Origin: Acidobacteriota bacterium | Lineage (GTDB): Bacteria; Acidobacteriota; Holophagae; Acanthopleuribacterales; Acanthopleuribacteraceae | Direction of reading: 5' to 3' | Length of the DNA stretch: 64,000 nt | NCBI GenBank assembly: GCA_030066195.1 | Contig: JASJCB010000009.1 | Coordinates: 1-64,000, forward strand | Shown: one piece after another, positions 35,533-44,747 of the stretch | Layout: the number at the start of each line of letters is the position of its first letter | How positions within the stretch are numbered: the first letter of the stretch is position 1 | Translations under genes and position numbers: made by a program | Notes under the pieces: generated by a model | The model's database searches: none | The model's input: the letters and a program-made list of their open reading frames with translations, nothing else | Told to the model about the DNA's origin: nothing

Positions 35533-36519
35533 ATGATGGATGCAGCAGCCGTTAAAGAAGGTGGCGGAGTCGACAGCCTGACTATTGAGAAGGTCCCCAA
35601 GCCGAAACCGGCCGCGGGTCAACTATTGATCGCTGTACACGCCGCCGGCGTCAATCGGGCCGACATTCTACAACGCAAAGGCTTCTATCCGCCGCCGCCC
35701 GGCGCTTCAACCATTCTGGGTCTGGAGTTGGCGGGTGTTGTCGACCAGGTGGGACCCGATGTGACGGGTTTTTCGCCGGGAGATCGCGTCTTCGGCCTGG
35801 TGGAAGGCGGCGCCTACGCCCAATATTGCACCATGCATGCGGCCCTGGCCATGCCCATTCCGGCTGAATGGGATTTTACCTTTGCCGCGGCGATTGCAGA
35901 GACTTTCTATACTGCCGGAGAAACCCTGTTCAGCGTCGGCGAATTGAGTGAGGGCGAACATTTACTCATCCACGCGGGCGGCAGCGGGGTCGGCAGCACC
36001 GCGATCCAAATGGCCCGAACCGTGGGGGCGCATATCTATACCACCGCCGGTTCCGAGGAAAAGCTGGACCGTTGCCGGCAACTTGGTGCACATGTAGGTA
36101 TCCCATACAAAACAGAGGACTTCGCCCAAAAGATCAGGAGCCTGACCCGGGGCGAGGGGATTCACATGGTGCTTGACTTTATTGGGGCGGCATACCTTGC
36201 TCGTAACTTGAGTGTTTTACGTCGTAAGGGCCGATTAGTAGTTGTCGGGCTTTTGGGGGGAGCCAGGGCAGAATTAGACTTAGGTCTTATTTTGCGCAAA
36301 CAGTTGAAAATTCACGGATCAGTGATGCGTAGTCTTCCACTGGATGAAAAAGCGGCCATAAGAAAGCGGTTTTGCTCACGCTGGTTACCTTTACTGGAAC
36401 GTGGAGAACTCAAACCGGTTATTTCTGAGGAAATTCCCTTTAGCAGGGTGCGGGACGCACATCAAATGATGGAAGAAAACAGGCATTTCGGGAAAATTGT
36501 ATTAAGAATCCAGCCGTAA
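35533..36519 (+). CDS. NAD(P)H quinone oxidoreductase (PIG3/zinc-independent MDR family)
   Basis: A 328-residue medium-chain dehydrogenase. The ATG at 35533 follows GAGG by six bases; GTG at 35521 and ATG at 35536 are alternatives. Features: VHAAGVNRADILQRKGFYPP, LGLELAGVVDQVGPDV, GDRVFGLVEGGAYAQYC, and the Rossmann motif LLIHAGGSGVGSTAIQMAR. There is no zinc-ligand cysteine set, as expected for the quinone reductase/PIG3 branch. C-terminal GSVMRSLPLDEKAAIRKRF and FGKIVLRI are typical of PIG3-like proteins. Predicted to reduce quinones with NADPH in the cytosol. Confidence 0.88.
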   Translation: MMDAAAVKEGGGVDSLTIEKVPKPKPAAGQLLIAVHAAGVNRADILQRKGFYPPPPGASTILGLELAGVVDQVGPDVTGFSPGDRVFGLVEGGAYAQYCTMHAALAMPIPAEWDFTFAAAIAETFYTAGETLFSVGELSEGEHLLIHAGGSGVGSTAIQMARTVGAHIYTTAGSEEKLDRCRQLGAHVGIPYKTEDFAQKIRSLTRGEGIHMVLDFIGAAYLARNLSVLRRKGRLVVVGLLGGARAELDLGLILRKQLKIHGSVMRSLPLDEKAAIRKRFCSRWLPLLERGELKPVISEEIPFSRVRDAHQMMEENRHFGKIVLRIQP

Positions 36520-36897
36520 GGACCGACGAGATGTGTGTACCAGAATCCGGCTGCTGCGCCGGAATCACTCAAATTTACCTTCCTTGAGGGACTTTTCAGG
36601 TGGTGAGCCTTTACTGACAACCTCCCGACGTGGTAAACCTTCACCGAACCCTTTATGATGATTAAAACAACCTTCAAATCAGTAATCAACCCAATCCGGA
36701 CCCCAAGGTCCACAATCCATGCCAAAACACCCCTGGCAAGTTTTACTCAACCCCTTGATTTGAGTGATACGCAAGCTTGAAGTCAGGGGCGCGCAATCTG
36801 AGTAGCGGCGGCACATTTTTCGGCTACCGGCCTTATTGTCCAAACACACATTTTTCTTTTGGTATATAATGAATAACCGAGGCAGGGCTATCACGAC
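36520..36897. other. Intergenic region with -10 for the hybrid kinase gene
   Basis: About 380 bases. A perfect TATAAT at 36865-36870 lies 28 bases before the kinase start codon; a TTGTCA at 36837 is too far (22-base spacer) to be a standard -35, so promoter strength is uncertain. No gene or RNA is recognised in the rest. Confidence 0.45.
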
Positions 36898-39600
36898 ATG
36901 AATTCTACCCAAGGGGTTGTTTTGACCAGGGAACCAGAAGAGGCAACAAACGCCGGGAAAGTGCGCGATCTACCGGCGCGCATTCTGGTTGTTGACGATG
37001 AATCCGATCTGGAAATTCTTTTCCGACAGATGTTTCGTCGCGAAATACGCAAGAAGGAACTGAGTTTCACCTTCGTCCATAACGGCCAGCAAGCCTTGGA
37101 TAAGTTGGAAGAGGACGATGATTTCGACATGGTTCTTTCGGATATTCGCATGCCGCAAATGGACGGCCTTACCCTGCTTTCCAAACTCAATAAAAATTAC
37201 CCCATCTTAAAAGCCGTGATGGTTACCGCTTACGGTGATATGGAGAACATTCGCAAAGCCATGAACGGCGGCGCGTTCGACTTCATCAGCAAGCCCATTC
37301 AGTATCAGGATCTGAAGACCACCATTTACAAAACCCTCACGCATGTCAAGGAACTGCGTGAACTTCACCAGGCTCGTGAAGAAAAAGAACGCGCTCAGGC
37401 CATGCTCGTTGCCGAACTCCAAAAGTTGGACCGGATGAAGGACGAGTTTCTGGCCAATACCTCCCACGAGTTGCGCACTCCGTTGAACGGCATCATCGGC
37501 ATTGTGGAATCGCTGATTACGGGCGCCACCGGCGAGTTGAACGAACGCACCAAAAAGAATTTGGATCTGGTGTTGCAAAGCGGTCGGCGTCTGGCCCATC
37601 TGGTCAACGACATTTTGGACTTTTCCAAGCTCAAGAAGGAGAACCTGACGCTCCACCGCGAATTGGTCGGCCTGCGACCCCTTATCGATATGGTTTTCCA
37701 GCTTTCCTCGCCCATGGCGCGCGCCAAGTCCATCGACCTGGTGAACGCCCTGCCCGTCGATCTCCCCGAGGTTTACGGCGACGAGGACCGCATTCAACAA
37801 ATTGCGGTCAACTTGATTGGAAATGCCATCAAATTTACGGAAAAGGGAAGTGTTACCGCGTTGGCCCGGATAGAGGGCGATTTCATCCGCATCAGTATAA
37901 AGGACACCGGCATCGGCATTCCTGAGGACAAACAATCACAGATCTTCGAGGCCTTCAGCCAGGGCGAAGGCGCGGCTACACGGGCTTTCGACGGCACCGG
38001 CCTGGGATTGAGCATTACGCGGAAATTGGTCTCGCTACACGGCGGTACCCTGGAAGTTGAATCGCAACCCGATGTCGGCTCTACCTTCAGCTTCGTCCTG
38101 CCCATGAGCAAGGAGACCGCGGATAAGGCCGTCGCCGAAATGGCGGAACGGGTGCCGGCAGCACCCAAGCCGGTCTTGCATGCCCCGCCCGCGGTCAGCC
38201 CCGAACCGCCCAAACCTCGGGAACCGGCAGCGCGTATGGAGCCGGCCCGCGTGGAAACGCCCTCTCCCGCCCCGGAACCTAAAAAACCGAAGGTTCCCGC
38301 GGCGCAACCCATGCTACGTGAAGAAAAAGATACCGGCGGAGCCGCTGCCGAGGAACCCCTCCCGGCTCGTCGCAAAGGCAAGGACCAGTACCATATCCTG
38401 GTGGTGGATGATAACCCCATCAACATCCAGGTGCTGGTCAACCACCTCCAGGACTACCAGATTACCACTGCCACGGGTGGCAAGCAGGCCCTGGATCTGG
38501 TCCTGGGCGACGAAGTGTTCGACCTGATCCTGCTGGACGTGATGATGCCGGGCATGAACGGTTACGAGGTTTGCCAGCGCATTCGCAAGCGCTTCAACCC
38601 CAACGAATTGCCGGTACTGCTGTTGACCGCCAAAAACCAGACCAAGGACCTGATCACGGGTTTGGAAGCGGGCGCCAACGACTACATCACCAAGCCGTTC
38701 GCCATGAAAGAATTGATGGCTCGCGTCAAAACCCACCTGGAACTGGCCGATCTCACCCGCGAGTTGAAGGAAGCCCAGTCCCTGGCTTTGGAACACGCGC
38801 GCGCCGCGGGCAAGGCCGAGTTCGCGACTTCCGTACTGCACAATGTGGGCAACATCCTCTCCAGCATCAAAGTCTCGTGCACGCAGATCACCATGAAGCT
38901 CAACCAGTCGAAAGTGACCGGTTTCTACATGGCGGCTAAAATGTTGGAACAGAATATCGAAGATATCGGCCGTTTCCTCAGCGAGGACCCCAAGGGCCGC
39001 AAACTGCCTGAATACTTCATCAAGTTGGCCGACATCCTACAAAAAGAAGGCGAGGTGGTGACCAAAGAACTGGAAAATATGCGCAAGCGTATTTTCCTGA
39101 TGGAAGACACCATCGAGACACAACAGTACTACGCCAAGGATTCCAACGAAATCGTACCCGTAGTTTTGGAAAACCTGGTCGATGAGTCCCTGGCCGTGCA
39201 GTCCGAGTTGATTCGCAAGCACCAGATCGAAGTGGAAAAAGTCTACAGGTACGACGGTACCGTCAGCGTACATCAATCCGTGCTCATCCAGATCCTGGTC
39301 AACATCATCAAAAACGGTATCGAGGCCATGAACCAAAGCGAACATCGCTTACTGACCGTGGAAATAGGCAAGGACGAAAACACCCAGGTCTTCTGCCGCA
39401 TCAGCGATACCGGCGAGGGAATCAAGGAACTGGACAAGCTCTTCCAGCACGGCTATTCCACCAAGATGGACGGTCACGGCTTCGGGCTGCATTATTGCCT
39501 TCAAGCCATGGAAAATATGAACGGCACCTTGCATGCGGAAAGCGAGGGCGAAGGTAAAGGCGCCAGCTTTGTATTGCGCTTCCCGCCGCAGGCCGGTTGA
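36898..39600 (+). CDS. Hybrid sensor kinase with two receiver domains and two kinase cores
   Basis: A 900-residue cytosolic protein with no membrane helix. Order: receiver 1 (VVDDESD, phospho-acceptor Asp82 in LSDIRMPQMDG); HisKA with His190 in NTSHELRTPLNG; ATPase with N-box NLIGNAIKF and G-boxes DTGIGI and GTGLGL; a Pro/Ala-rich linker (about 415-490); receiver 2 (VVDDNPIN, Asp547 in LLDVMMPGMNG); then a second helical dimerisation region with VLHNVGNILSS (His648) and a second ATPase with NIIKNGIEAM, DTGEGI and HGFGLHY. The second core resembles kinases where LHNVGN replaces SHELRTP. Input likely comes through receiver 1 from another kinase. The gene stands alone; no response-regulator gene is adjacent. 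Confidence 0.92.
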   Translation: MNSTQGVVLTREPEEATNAGKVRDLPARILVVDDESDLEILFRQMFRREIRKKELSFTFVHNGQQALDKLEEDDDFDMVLSDIRMPQMDGLTLLSKLNKNYPILKAVMVTAYGDMENIRKAMNGGAFDFISKPIQYQDLKTTIYKTLTHVKELRELHQAREEKERAQAMLVAELQKLDRMKDEFLANTSHELRTPLNGIIGIVESLITGATGELNERTKKNLDLVLQSGRRLAHLVNDILDFSKLKKENLTLHRELVGLRPLIDMVFQLSSPMARAKSIDLVNALPVDLPEVYGDEDRIQQIAVNLIGNAIKFTEKGSVTALARIEGDFIRISIKDTGIGIPEDKQSQIFEAFSQGEGAATRAFDGTGLGLSITRKLVSLHGGTLEVESQPDVGSTFSFVLPMSKETADKAVAEMAERVPAAPKPVLHAPPAVSPEPPKPREPAARMEPARVETPSPAPEPKKPKVPAAQPMLREEKDTGGAAAEEPLPARRKGKDQYHILVVDDNPINIQVLVNHLQDYQITTATGGKQALDLVLGDEVFDLILLDVMMPGMNGYEVCQRIRKRFNPNELPVLLLTAKNQTKDLITGLEAGANDYITKPFAMKELMARVKTHLELADLTRELKEAQSLALEHARAAGKAEFATSVLHNVGNILSSIKVSCTQITMKLNQSKVTGFYMAAKMLEQNIEDIGRFLSEDPKGRKLPEYFIKLADILQKEGEVVTKELENMRKRIFLMEDTIETQQYYAKDSNEIVPVVLENLVDESLAVQSELIRKHQIEVEKVYRYDGTVSVHQSVLIQILVNIIKNGIEAMNQSEHRLLTVEIGKDENTQVFCRISDTGEGIKELDKLFQHGYSTKMDGHGFGLHYCLQAMENMNGTLHAESEGEGKGASFVLRFPPQAG

Positions 39601-39650
39601 TGATCGGAGCTTGAGGGAGATGCGCGCGTCTCGACATCTCCCGCCGCGAG

Positions 39651-40037
39651 CTATTCTACTTTTTCAACGGGCAGACCGGCCCTCTCCCAGCCCAACATGC
39701 CGTCGGACATATCGTAAACGCGCTGGAAACCCATGTCCTTCATCATCTTCAGGGTCTTTCCGCTACGGCCGCCGGAGCGACAATAGACATAATAGGTGGT
39801 GTCCTTGGGCATCTCAGCCAGTTTTTTCTTGAAATCCTCGTCGAAGTAGTTGACCAGCTTGGAGCCTTTGACATGGCCCGCGGCGTATTCCTTGGGGGTG
39901 CGAACATCGAGTAAGGTGCCCTTCTCCACATCCATCTTCTTATCGAATTTAACAGCGGGTATGGAGACGTGAACCATCCCGCCGGCAAAACCGAACATGG
40001 CCGCCACGAATAAGCCGCCCAACACATAACGCAACAT
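39651..40037 (-). CDS. Membrane-anchored rhodanese-like protein
   Basis: A 128-residue protein. The ATG at 40037 has AGGAG seven bases upstream; an upstream in-frame ATG is poorer. The N-terminal hydrophobic segment LRYVLGGLFVAAMFGFAGG is a signal or anchor. A single rhodanese domain follows: GTLLDVRTPKEYAAGHVKGS and the catalytic loop YCRSGGRSGKT with the sulfur-carrying cysteine. Predicted periplasmic sulfurtransferase or sulfide-handling protein. It is divergent from the amidohydrolase gene. Confidence 0.88.
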   Translation of the reverse strand: MLRYVLGGLFVAAMFGFAGGMVHVSIPAVKFDKKMDVEKGTLLDVRTPKEYAAGHVKGSKLVNYFDEDFKKKLAEMPKDTTYYVYCRSGGRSGKTLKMMKDMGFQRVYDMSDGMLGWERAGLPVEKVE

Positions 40038-40286
40038 CCAACTTCTCCTCGTCTCAGAAATCCGACCGTACACGGCCGAAATTATTATTGTACCTTATGG
40101 ACGGATTGGATGAAGGTAAAGATGCAATCCGGCCCGGGGACTCGTCGGCTCGCGGGTCGATTTCCAAATAAACCGGGGCTCGGTTTTTCAGGCCGGAATC
40201 GCGGCGGAGCCCATACTGAGCTAATCCGTGTTAGGATGAGAGCGTTCCAATCAATTCGGTTGTTCAATGAATTGCGGAGGTTTTTT

Positions 40287-41918
40287 GTGAAGCGATTTGT
40301 GTGTTTTCTATTGTGCTGTTTGACCCCGGTCTCGATGGGTCAGGACCAGGTCCCGCCGGGGGACGAGGGGATTCGGTCCCTGCAGAAAAGTAGGGGCATG
40401 AAGCCGGCGAAGGCCGCTCCGGATCGCAAGGAAGGCGAGGGCCCTTTCAAACGCCTGGTTATTCGCGGGGCTACCTTGATCGACGGTACCGGCGCGCCGC
40501 CCGTCGGTCCGGCCGATATCGTGATCGAAGAGGATCGCATTGCCGCCATCAACTTTGTCGGTTACCCCAAGGTGCCCATCGATCCCAAGTCGCGGCCCGC
40601 CGGGGGCGATTACGAGATCGATGCCCACGGCATGTACGTCCTGCCGGGATTCGTGGATTGCCACGCGCACATTGCCACACCCATGCACGGCCTGGTGGGC
40701 GAGGTTCCGTCCGCGGAATATGTTTTCAAGCTGTGGATGGCGCACGGCATCACCACCATCCGCGAGGTGGCCTGCGGCAACGGTCTGGGTTGGACAGTAG
40801 AGCACGCTCGTCGCAGCGCAAAAGGGGAGATCACCGCACCGCACATCGAACCCTACGCAACCTTTCCTTCGCCGTCAAGCGGGGTGATTCGCACACCGGA
40901 GCAAGCCCGCGAATGGGTGCGCGGCATTGTGCCTCGCGGCGCTACCGGCATCAAGTTCTTCGGTTCCTCGCCTGAAATCATGAAAGCGGCTCTGGATGAG
41001 GCCAAGAAGCAGGGCTTGCGCACCACCTGTCACCATGCCCAGTTGAACGTGACGCGTATGAACGTGGACGATACCTCCAGTTGGGGCCTCACCAGTATGG
41101 AGCACTGGTATGGATTGCCTGAGGCCCTTTTCGTTGACCGTGTGATTCAAGACTATCCTCCGGACTATAACTACAACGACGAACAAAACCGTTTCGGCGA
41201 GGCCGGACGCCTGTGGAAGCAGGCGGCGCCGCCGGGCAGCCCGCGTTGGCATGAACTGACCGACGACCTGATCGAGCGCGACTTCACGCTGGTGCCCACC
41301 CTGACCATCTACGAGGCCAGCCGCGATCTGATGCGGGCCATGCGCGCCGAATGGCACGATGAATACACGTTGCCCACGCTTTGGCGTTGGTTTGCGCCCA
41401 ACCGCAAGGCACACGGTGCTTACTGGTTCTACTGGACCACCACGGACGAAGTAGAGTGGAAACGCAACTACCAATTGTGGATGCAGTTCATCAATAACTA
41501 CAAGAACAAGGGCGGTCGTGTGGGGGTGGGCAGCGACGCCGGATTCATTTACAAGCTGTTCGGTTTTGCCTATGTTCGCGAGTTGGAACTTTTGCAGGAA
41601 GCCGGTTTCCATCCCTTAGAGGTGATTCGAGCCGCCACCATGATGGGCGCCCAGCTAACCGGGTTGGATAGCGAGATCGGTTCGGTGGAAGTGGGTAAAC
41701 GGGCCGACCTTGTCATCGTCCCCGCGAATCCCTTGCAAAACCTGAAAGTTCTCTACGGCACGGGCGCTATCAAATTGAACGATGACACCGGAGAAGTGGA
41801 ACGTATCGGCGGGGTTCGCTGGACGGTACGCAACGGGATCGTGTTCGATGCGCCGAAACTTCTTGCGGATGTTCGCAAGATGGTTATCGCTGCTAAAAAA
41901 CGAGAGGCGAGGAAATAG
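40287..41918 (+). CDS. Secreted amidohydrolase-family metal-dependent hydrolase
   Basis: A 543-residue exported protein. The start is GTG at 40287 with GGAGG six bases upstream; it gives the signal KRFVCFLLCCLTPVSMG. Amidohydrolase features: LVIRGATLIDGTGAPPVGPA, the metal motif GFVDCHAHI, a TTCHHAQL histidine strand, VGVGSDAGFIYKL with the catalytic Asp, and EIGSVEVGKRADLVIV with NPLQNLK at the end. This arrangement is seen in imidazolonepropionase- and prolidase-like periplasmic enzymes of the family. Substrate is unknown. A hairpin at 41937-41959 follows the stop. Confidence 0.87.
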   Translation: MKRFVCFLLCCLTPVSMGQDQVPPGDEGIRSLQKSRGMKPAKAAPDRKEGEGPFKRLVIRGATLIDGTGAPPVGPADIVIEEDRIAAINFVGYPKVPIDPKSRPAGGDYEIDAHGMYVLPGFVDCHAHIATPMHGLVGEVPSAEYVFKLWMAHGITTIREVACGNGLGWTVEHARRSAKGEITAPHIEPYATFPSPSSGVIRTPEQAREWVRGIVPRGATGIKFFGSSPEIMKAALDEAKKQGLRTTCHHAQLNVTRMNVDDTSSWGLTSMEHWYGLPEALFVDRVIQDYPPDYNYNDEQNRFGEAGRLWKQAAPPGSPRWHELTDDLIERDFTLVPTLTIYEASRDLMRAMRAEWHDEYTLPTLWRWFAPNRKAHGAYWFYWTTTDEVEWKRNYQLWMQFINNYKNKGGRVGVGSDAGFIYKLFGFAYVRELELLQEAGFHPLEVIRAATMMGAQLTGLDSEIGSVEVGKRADLVIVPANPLQNLKVLYGTGAIKLNDDTGEVERIGGVRWTVRNGIVFDAPKLLADVRKMVIAAKKREARK

Positions 41919-41936
41919 AACACTGTCATGATTCAG

Positions 41937-41959
41937 GGCCGCAATGAAATGTTGCGGCC
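41937..41959 (+). terminator. Hairpin after the amidohydrolase gene
   Basis: GGCCGCAA / TTGCGGCC form a perfect 8-bp stem around a 7-base loop, 18 bases after the stop. The following T content is low (TTCGC), so it may be a weak or Rho-assisted terminator. Confidence 0.45.
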
Positions 41960-42166
41960 TTCGCATAGACGTCAAGCCGCGCTGATAAAGAGATGTGTCG
42001 ACAGGGACCGAGGTGCTGCAATCACGGCCGGTCTATTTATTCAAGTATGAATGAAATTGCTCCGATAAAACCTAGCGAAGGTTCCGTGTATTACCTCTGG
42101 AAGCGAAAATGGTCTTTCGTCGCCGGCGGGGTAATTCATGGAAGTCTGACAGTTTTCTAAATTTCA

Positions 42167-42214
42167 TTGATAATTTCTGACAAAGCCGTTATATTGGGTG
42201 CGGCCGTACGGCCG
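42167..42214 (+). promoter_or_regulatory. Sigma-70-type promoter with palindrome at start site
   Basis: TTGATA (42167-42172) and TATATT (42190-42195) have a 17-base spacer. A perfect 14-base palindrome, CGGCCGTACGGCCG, covers 42201-42214, where transcription should start, and is a candidate operator. The leader to the first start codon is about 120 bases. Confidence 0.65.
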
Positions 42215-42322
42215 ATCCTGAGGGCTTTGTTCACACCACACCGGTTCGGCTTTTTCAGCCGACCACAATCCCAAACTCACACCGGTCCTCTAAAGTCTTC
42301 CTTTACTTAGGAGTTTCGCGAT

Positions 42323-42592
42323 ATGAAAAAGCTGAAACTAGTGGTTCTCTGTGCGTCAATTTCCCTCGGAATGGTGCCCCTTTGGGCGCTGTGCGTTCAG
42401 GCTTCACCCACCAAGTGTCCTTCGTACATGGCGGTAGCCTGTAGCGGCAAAGCCATACGCGGTCAAACCATCGTCGCTCAGGATTACGCTATTGCGGAGG
42501 TCTTCGATAAAAACGGCTTGATGGTAGACGAGCAATCGACCAGTTGCTACGTCGCCGATTTCCTCGATCCGATCGAATACTTGCCTTTTTAG
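42323..42592 (+). CDS. Small secreted cysteine-containing protein
   Basis: An 89-residue exported protein of unknown family. Signal peptide: KKLKLVVLCASISLGMVPLW, likely cleaved before VQASP. The mature part is about 60 residues with CPSYMAVACSGKAIRGQTIV and a late cysteine in STSCYVADFLD, so disulfides are likely. A strong promoter and long leader precede it, and a propeller lipoprotein gene follows after 25 bases. The setting resembles small secreted peptides paired with a lipoprotein, but no family match is claimed. Confidence 0.6.
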   Translation: MKKLKLVVLCASISLGMVPLWALCVQASPTKCPSYMAVACSGKAIRGQTIVAQDYAIAEVFDKNGLMVDEQSTSCYVADFLDPIEYLPF

Positions 42593-42617
42593 GAAGGAGA
42601 AGGAGTCGGTACCCAGA

Positions 42618-43700
42618 GTGAGGCGTTCGATGATTTTTTGGGTGTTATTTATGATTGCCTGCGGGGGCAAAAATCCCGGGTTACCGCCTGACTCTGAACC
42701 GAGGAAGTTAAACGAGGGCGGGTTTACCGTGACCCGCCTTCCTGTCACCTCCTTTTACAAGGACACGCCGGAACATCCCGCGGAGTACTGGCGCCATACC
42801 TTTTTCCTGGAAACCAACGGTAAGAGCATCTTCGTCAATCAATTGAAGGGGCCGCTGTTGGAAATCAACCATGACGGCCTCTTTGCGGGTATTGTCAGCA
42901 GGCAGGGCGACGGACCCGGCGAACACCACGGCCCGATTCTCGGTTTGAGCGCCGATGCCGGAAGGTTGACAGTGATCGATCGCGGTAATGTTTTGTTCTT
43001 CCAAAATAACCGCTACCAATCCCAATTCAGTCATAACGCTTCCGGGCGCTTCCCCCTCAACCGATTGTTTCGCTGTCGCGGTTTCGACGTGGCTGACGGC
43101 AACGTGGTGATTCCCTGGAGCGACGGGAGTCGGCCAGGACATGTGGGCACCGTGTTCACCACGGACGGCGAATTGAAACAAACCGTCGTCGATGAGGCCT
43201 TCGACCCCTCGCTGACCGCCTTGAGCCCCCTGGCGGACAGTGTCATGTGGCGTCGCGGTGAAGACATCTGGTACTGCGCCTATCTGTTCACCCCTCGGAT
43301 TGCACTTTTCGACAAAAACTTCGAGAAGTTGGGCGACCTGACCTTCGACAGCCCGGAAACCCTCCGCTATGAAATCAACTGGCATCAGACGAACCGCGAA
43401 GACCTGGCCAATCCGCGACGACGTATTCCCCTGTTCTTCAATTTCCAGGTTCTCGGCGACGAGGGGCTGCTGATGAGCCAGGGACTTCTTCACCAGATCA
43501 ATTTGAAAACAGGGGCGTTGGTCGGTTTATATCGCTTCTACGCACCGGACCACCCGGACCTCAAGGAAGGCGCCTTCCAGAACTTCCCCTACTGCGCATT
43601 ACTGGACAACCGAACCCTGGTCCTGGCCCATGCAATCAACGACTATGCCGGTGAATTGTTCGCGGTCAAACTGCCGCCCTTGGATGACGCCCGGCTGTAA
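42618..43700 (+). CDS. Beta-propeller lipoprotein (6-bladed type)
   Basis: A 360-residue lipoprotein. GTG at 42618 gives MRRSMIFWVLFMIAC, a good lipoprotein signal with a basic N-end; ATG at 42630 has the better Shine-Dalgarno spacing, so the start is uncertain. The lipobox is FMIAC. Blade-like phrases are present: LLEINHDGLFAGIVSRQGDG with PGEHHGPILGLS, GRLTVIDRGNVLFF and YCALLDNRTLVLAHA. It resembles the 6-bladed propeller proteins such as 4193-5269. It is probably transcribed with the small cysteine protein upstream. Confidence 0.72.
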   Translation: MRRSMIFWVLFMIACGGKNPGLPPDSEPRKLNEGGFTVTRLPVTSFYKDTPEHPAEYWRHTFFLETNGKSIFVNQLKGPLLEINHDGLFAGIVSRQGDGPGEHHGPILGLSADAGRLTVIDRGNVLFFQNNRYQSQFSHNASGRFPLNRLFRCRGFDVADGNVVIPWSDGSRPGHVGTVFTTDGELKQTVVDEAFDPSLTALSPLADSVMWRRGEDIWYCAYLFTPRIALFDKNFEKLGDLTFDSPETLRYEINWHQTNREDLANPRRRIPLFFNFQVLGDEGLLMSQGLLHQINLKTGALVGLYRFYAPDHPDLKEGAFQNFPYCALLDNRTLVLAHAINDYAGELFAVKLPPLDDARL

Positions 43701-43801
43701 AAGTTGTAAAACCTGTCCCGCGAAATCAACGCAAGGTTTGCTCACCTGTCAGAATAGGAAACGGGAGTATTTGTCCCGGCTCATTCGATGGGAGGAAACC
43801 T

Positions 43802-44686
43802 ATGATTCGCACCTTTTTGCTGCTGTTGTTCACACCCGTACTGTCGGCCCAAACCGTTGACGAGATACTGAAGAAACACGTGGAAGCCCTGGGCGGGCGC
43901 GAGAAGATCCAGGCGATCGAGACCTTGAAAATGACCGGTACCATGACACGGGGGGGCCGTATGGTCGATGCGCCGTTCAGCCGTTGGATCAAGATGCCCG
44001 ACAAGGTCCGCTGGGAAGCGGAAATGCGTGGGATGATCATGACTCAGGCATTCGACGGCAAACAGGCGTGGGGCATCATGCCCTTCCGCGGCGACAATGA
44101 GCCGCGTGTCATGGAAGGTGGACGCGGCGGCAATATTCGCAATCAGTCGCGCGTCTTCGGCCCGCTGGTGAACCCGGAAAAGGGCGGCTGGAAGGTCGAA
44201 TTTGCGGGTAAGGAAACATTCGAGGGCACCGACGTATTGAAGCTGAAGTTGACCCGCGAACCGCGTCAACGCGAGAAGACCGCAGCTCCGCCGGAACGCC
44301 CGGTCGGTGAACAGGGCGCGCGCGGTGGACGCGGCGGCAGAGGCGGTCGCGCCTCCGGAGGCGGCATGGGGAACACCATGTACAGCTACTTAGACGCGGA
44401 GTATTTTGTGGAGATTCGCCGAGTCAATGTCCGCAATGACCGCGAGGGCAACGTGGTCGAATCAAGTATCCTGTTCAGCGATTATCGCGAGGTGGCCGGC
44501 GTCATGATCCCCCATTCCATTACCACTGAAGGCGGGGGACAACGCGGCGGTAGAGGCGGCGGGCGCGGCGGACGCGGCGGAATGACGATGACCTTCGATA
44601 AAATCGAGGCCAATGTCCCCATGGACGACGCCTTGTTTACCATGCCCGCGAAAGCGGAAATCAAAAAGTCCGAGGGGAACAGGTAA
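43802..44686 (+). CDS. LolA-like periplasmic protein with Arg-Gly-rich inserts
   Basis: A 294-residue exported protein; ATG at 43802 follows GGAGG. Signal LLLLFTPVLSAQ. The start TVDEILKKHVEALGGREKIQ and IKMPDKVRWEAEMRGM with AFDGKQAWGIMPF match the outer-membrane lipoprotein-sorting/LolA-like fold seen in many acidobacterial secreted proteins. Two RGG-rich inserts break the fold at about residues 163-185 (GARGGRGGRGGRASGGG) and 239-260 (QRGGRGGGRGGRGG). Such inserts are unusual for a periplasmic protein. A stem-loop with a T-rich tail follows the gene. Confidence 0.75.
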   Translation: MIRTFLLLLFTPVLSAQTVDEILKKHVEALGGREKIQAIETLKMTGTMTRGGRMVDAPFSRWIKMPDKVRWEAEMRGMIMTQAFDGKQAWGIMPFRGDNEPRVMEGGRGGNIRNQSRVFGPLVNPEKGGWKVEFAGKETFEGTDVLKLKLTREPRQREKTAAPPERPVGEQGARGGRGGRGGRASGGGMGNTMYSYLDAEYFVEIRRVNVRNDREGNVVESSILFSDYREVAGVMIPHSITTEGGGQRGGRGGGRGGRGGMTMTFDKIEANVPMDDALFTMPAKAEIKKSEGNR

Positions 44687-44703
44687 AACTCCGTTCCAAC
44701 CGT

Positions 44704-44744
44704 GCCGGTTGAGACCCGTTCGGTTTCAACCGGCCGTTCTTTTA
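44704..44744 (+). terminator. Terminator after the LolA-like gene
   Basis: GCCGGTTGA pairs with TCAACCGGC (44704-44734) with further inner pairs and a short loop, followed by CGTTCTTTTA. It serves the rightward gene and lies between two convergent genes. Confidence 0.65.
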
Positions 44745-44747
44745 GCC

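Larger units (their letters stand above)
41919..42322. other. Promoter and leader region of the small secreted protein gene
   Basis: About 400 bases. It holds a terminator-like hairpin (41937-41959), a strong promoter (42167-42195), a palindrome near the expected transcription start (42201-42214) and a leader hairpin with the stem TCGGCT/AGCCGA near 42246-42262. Confidence 0.5.
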
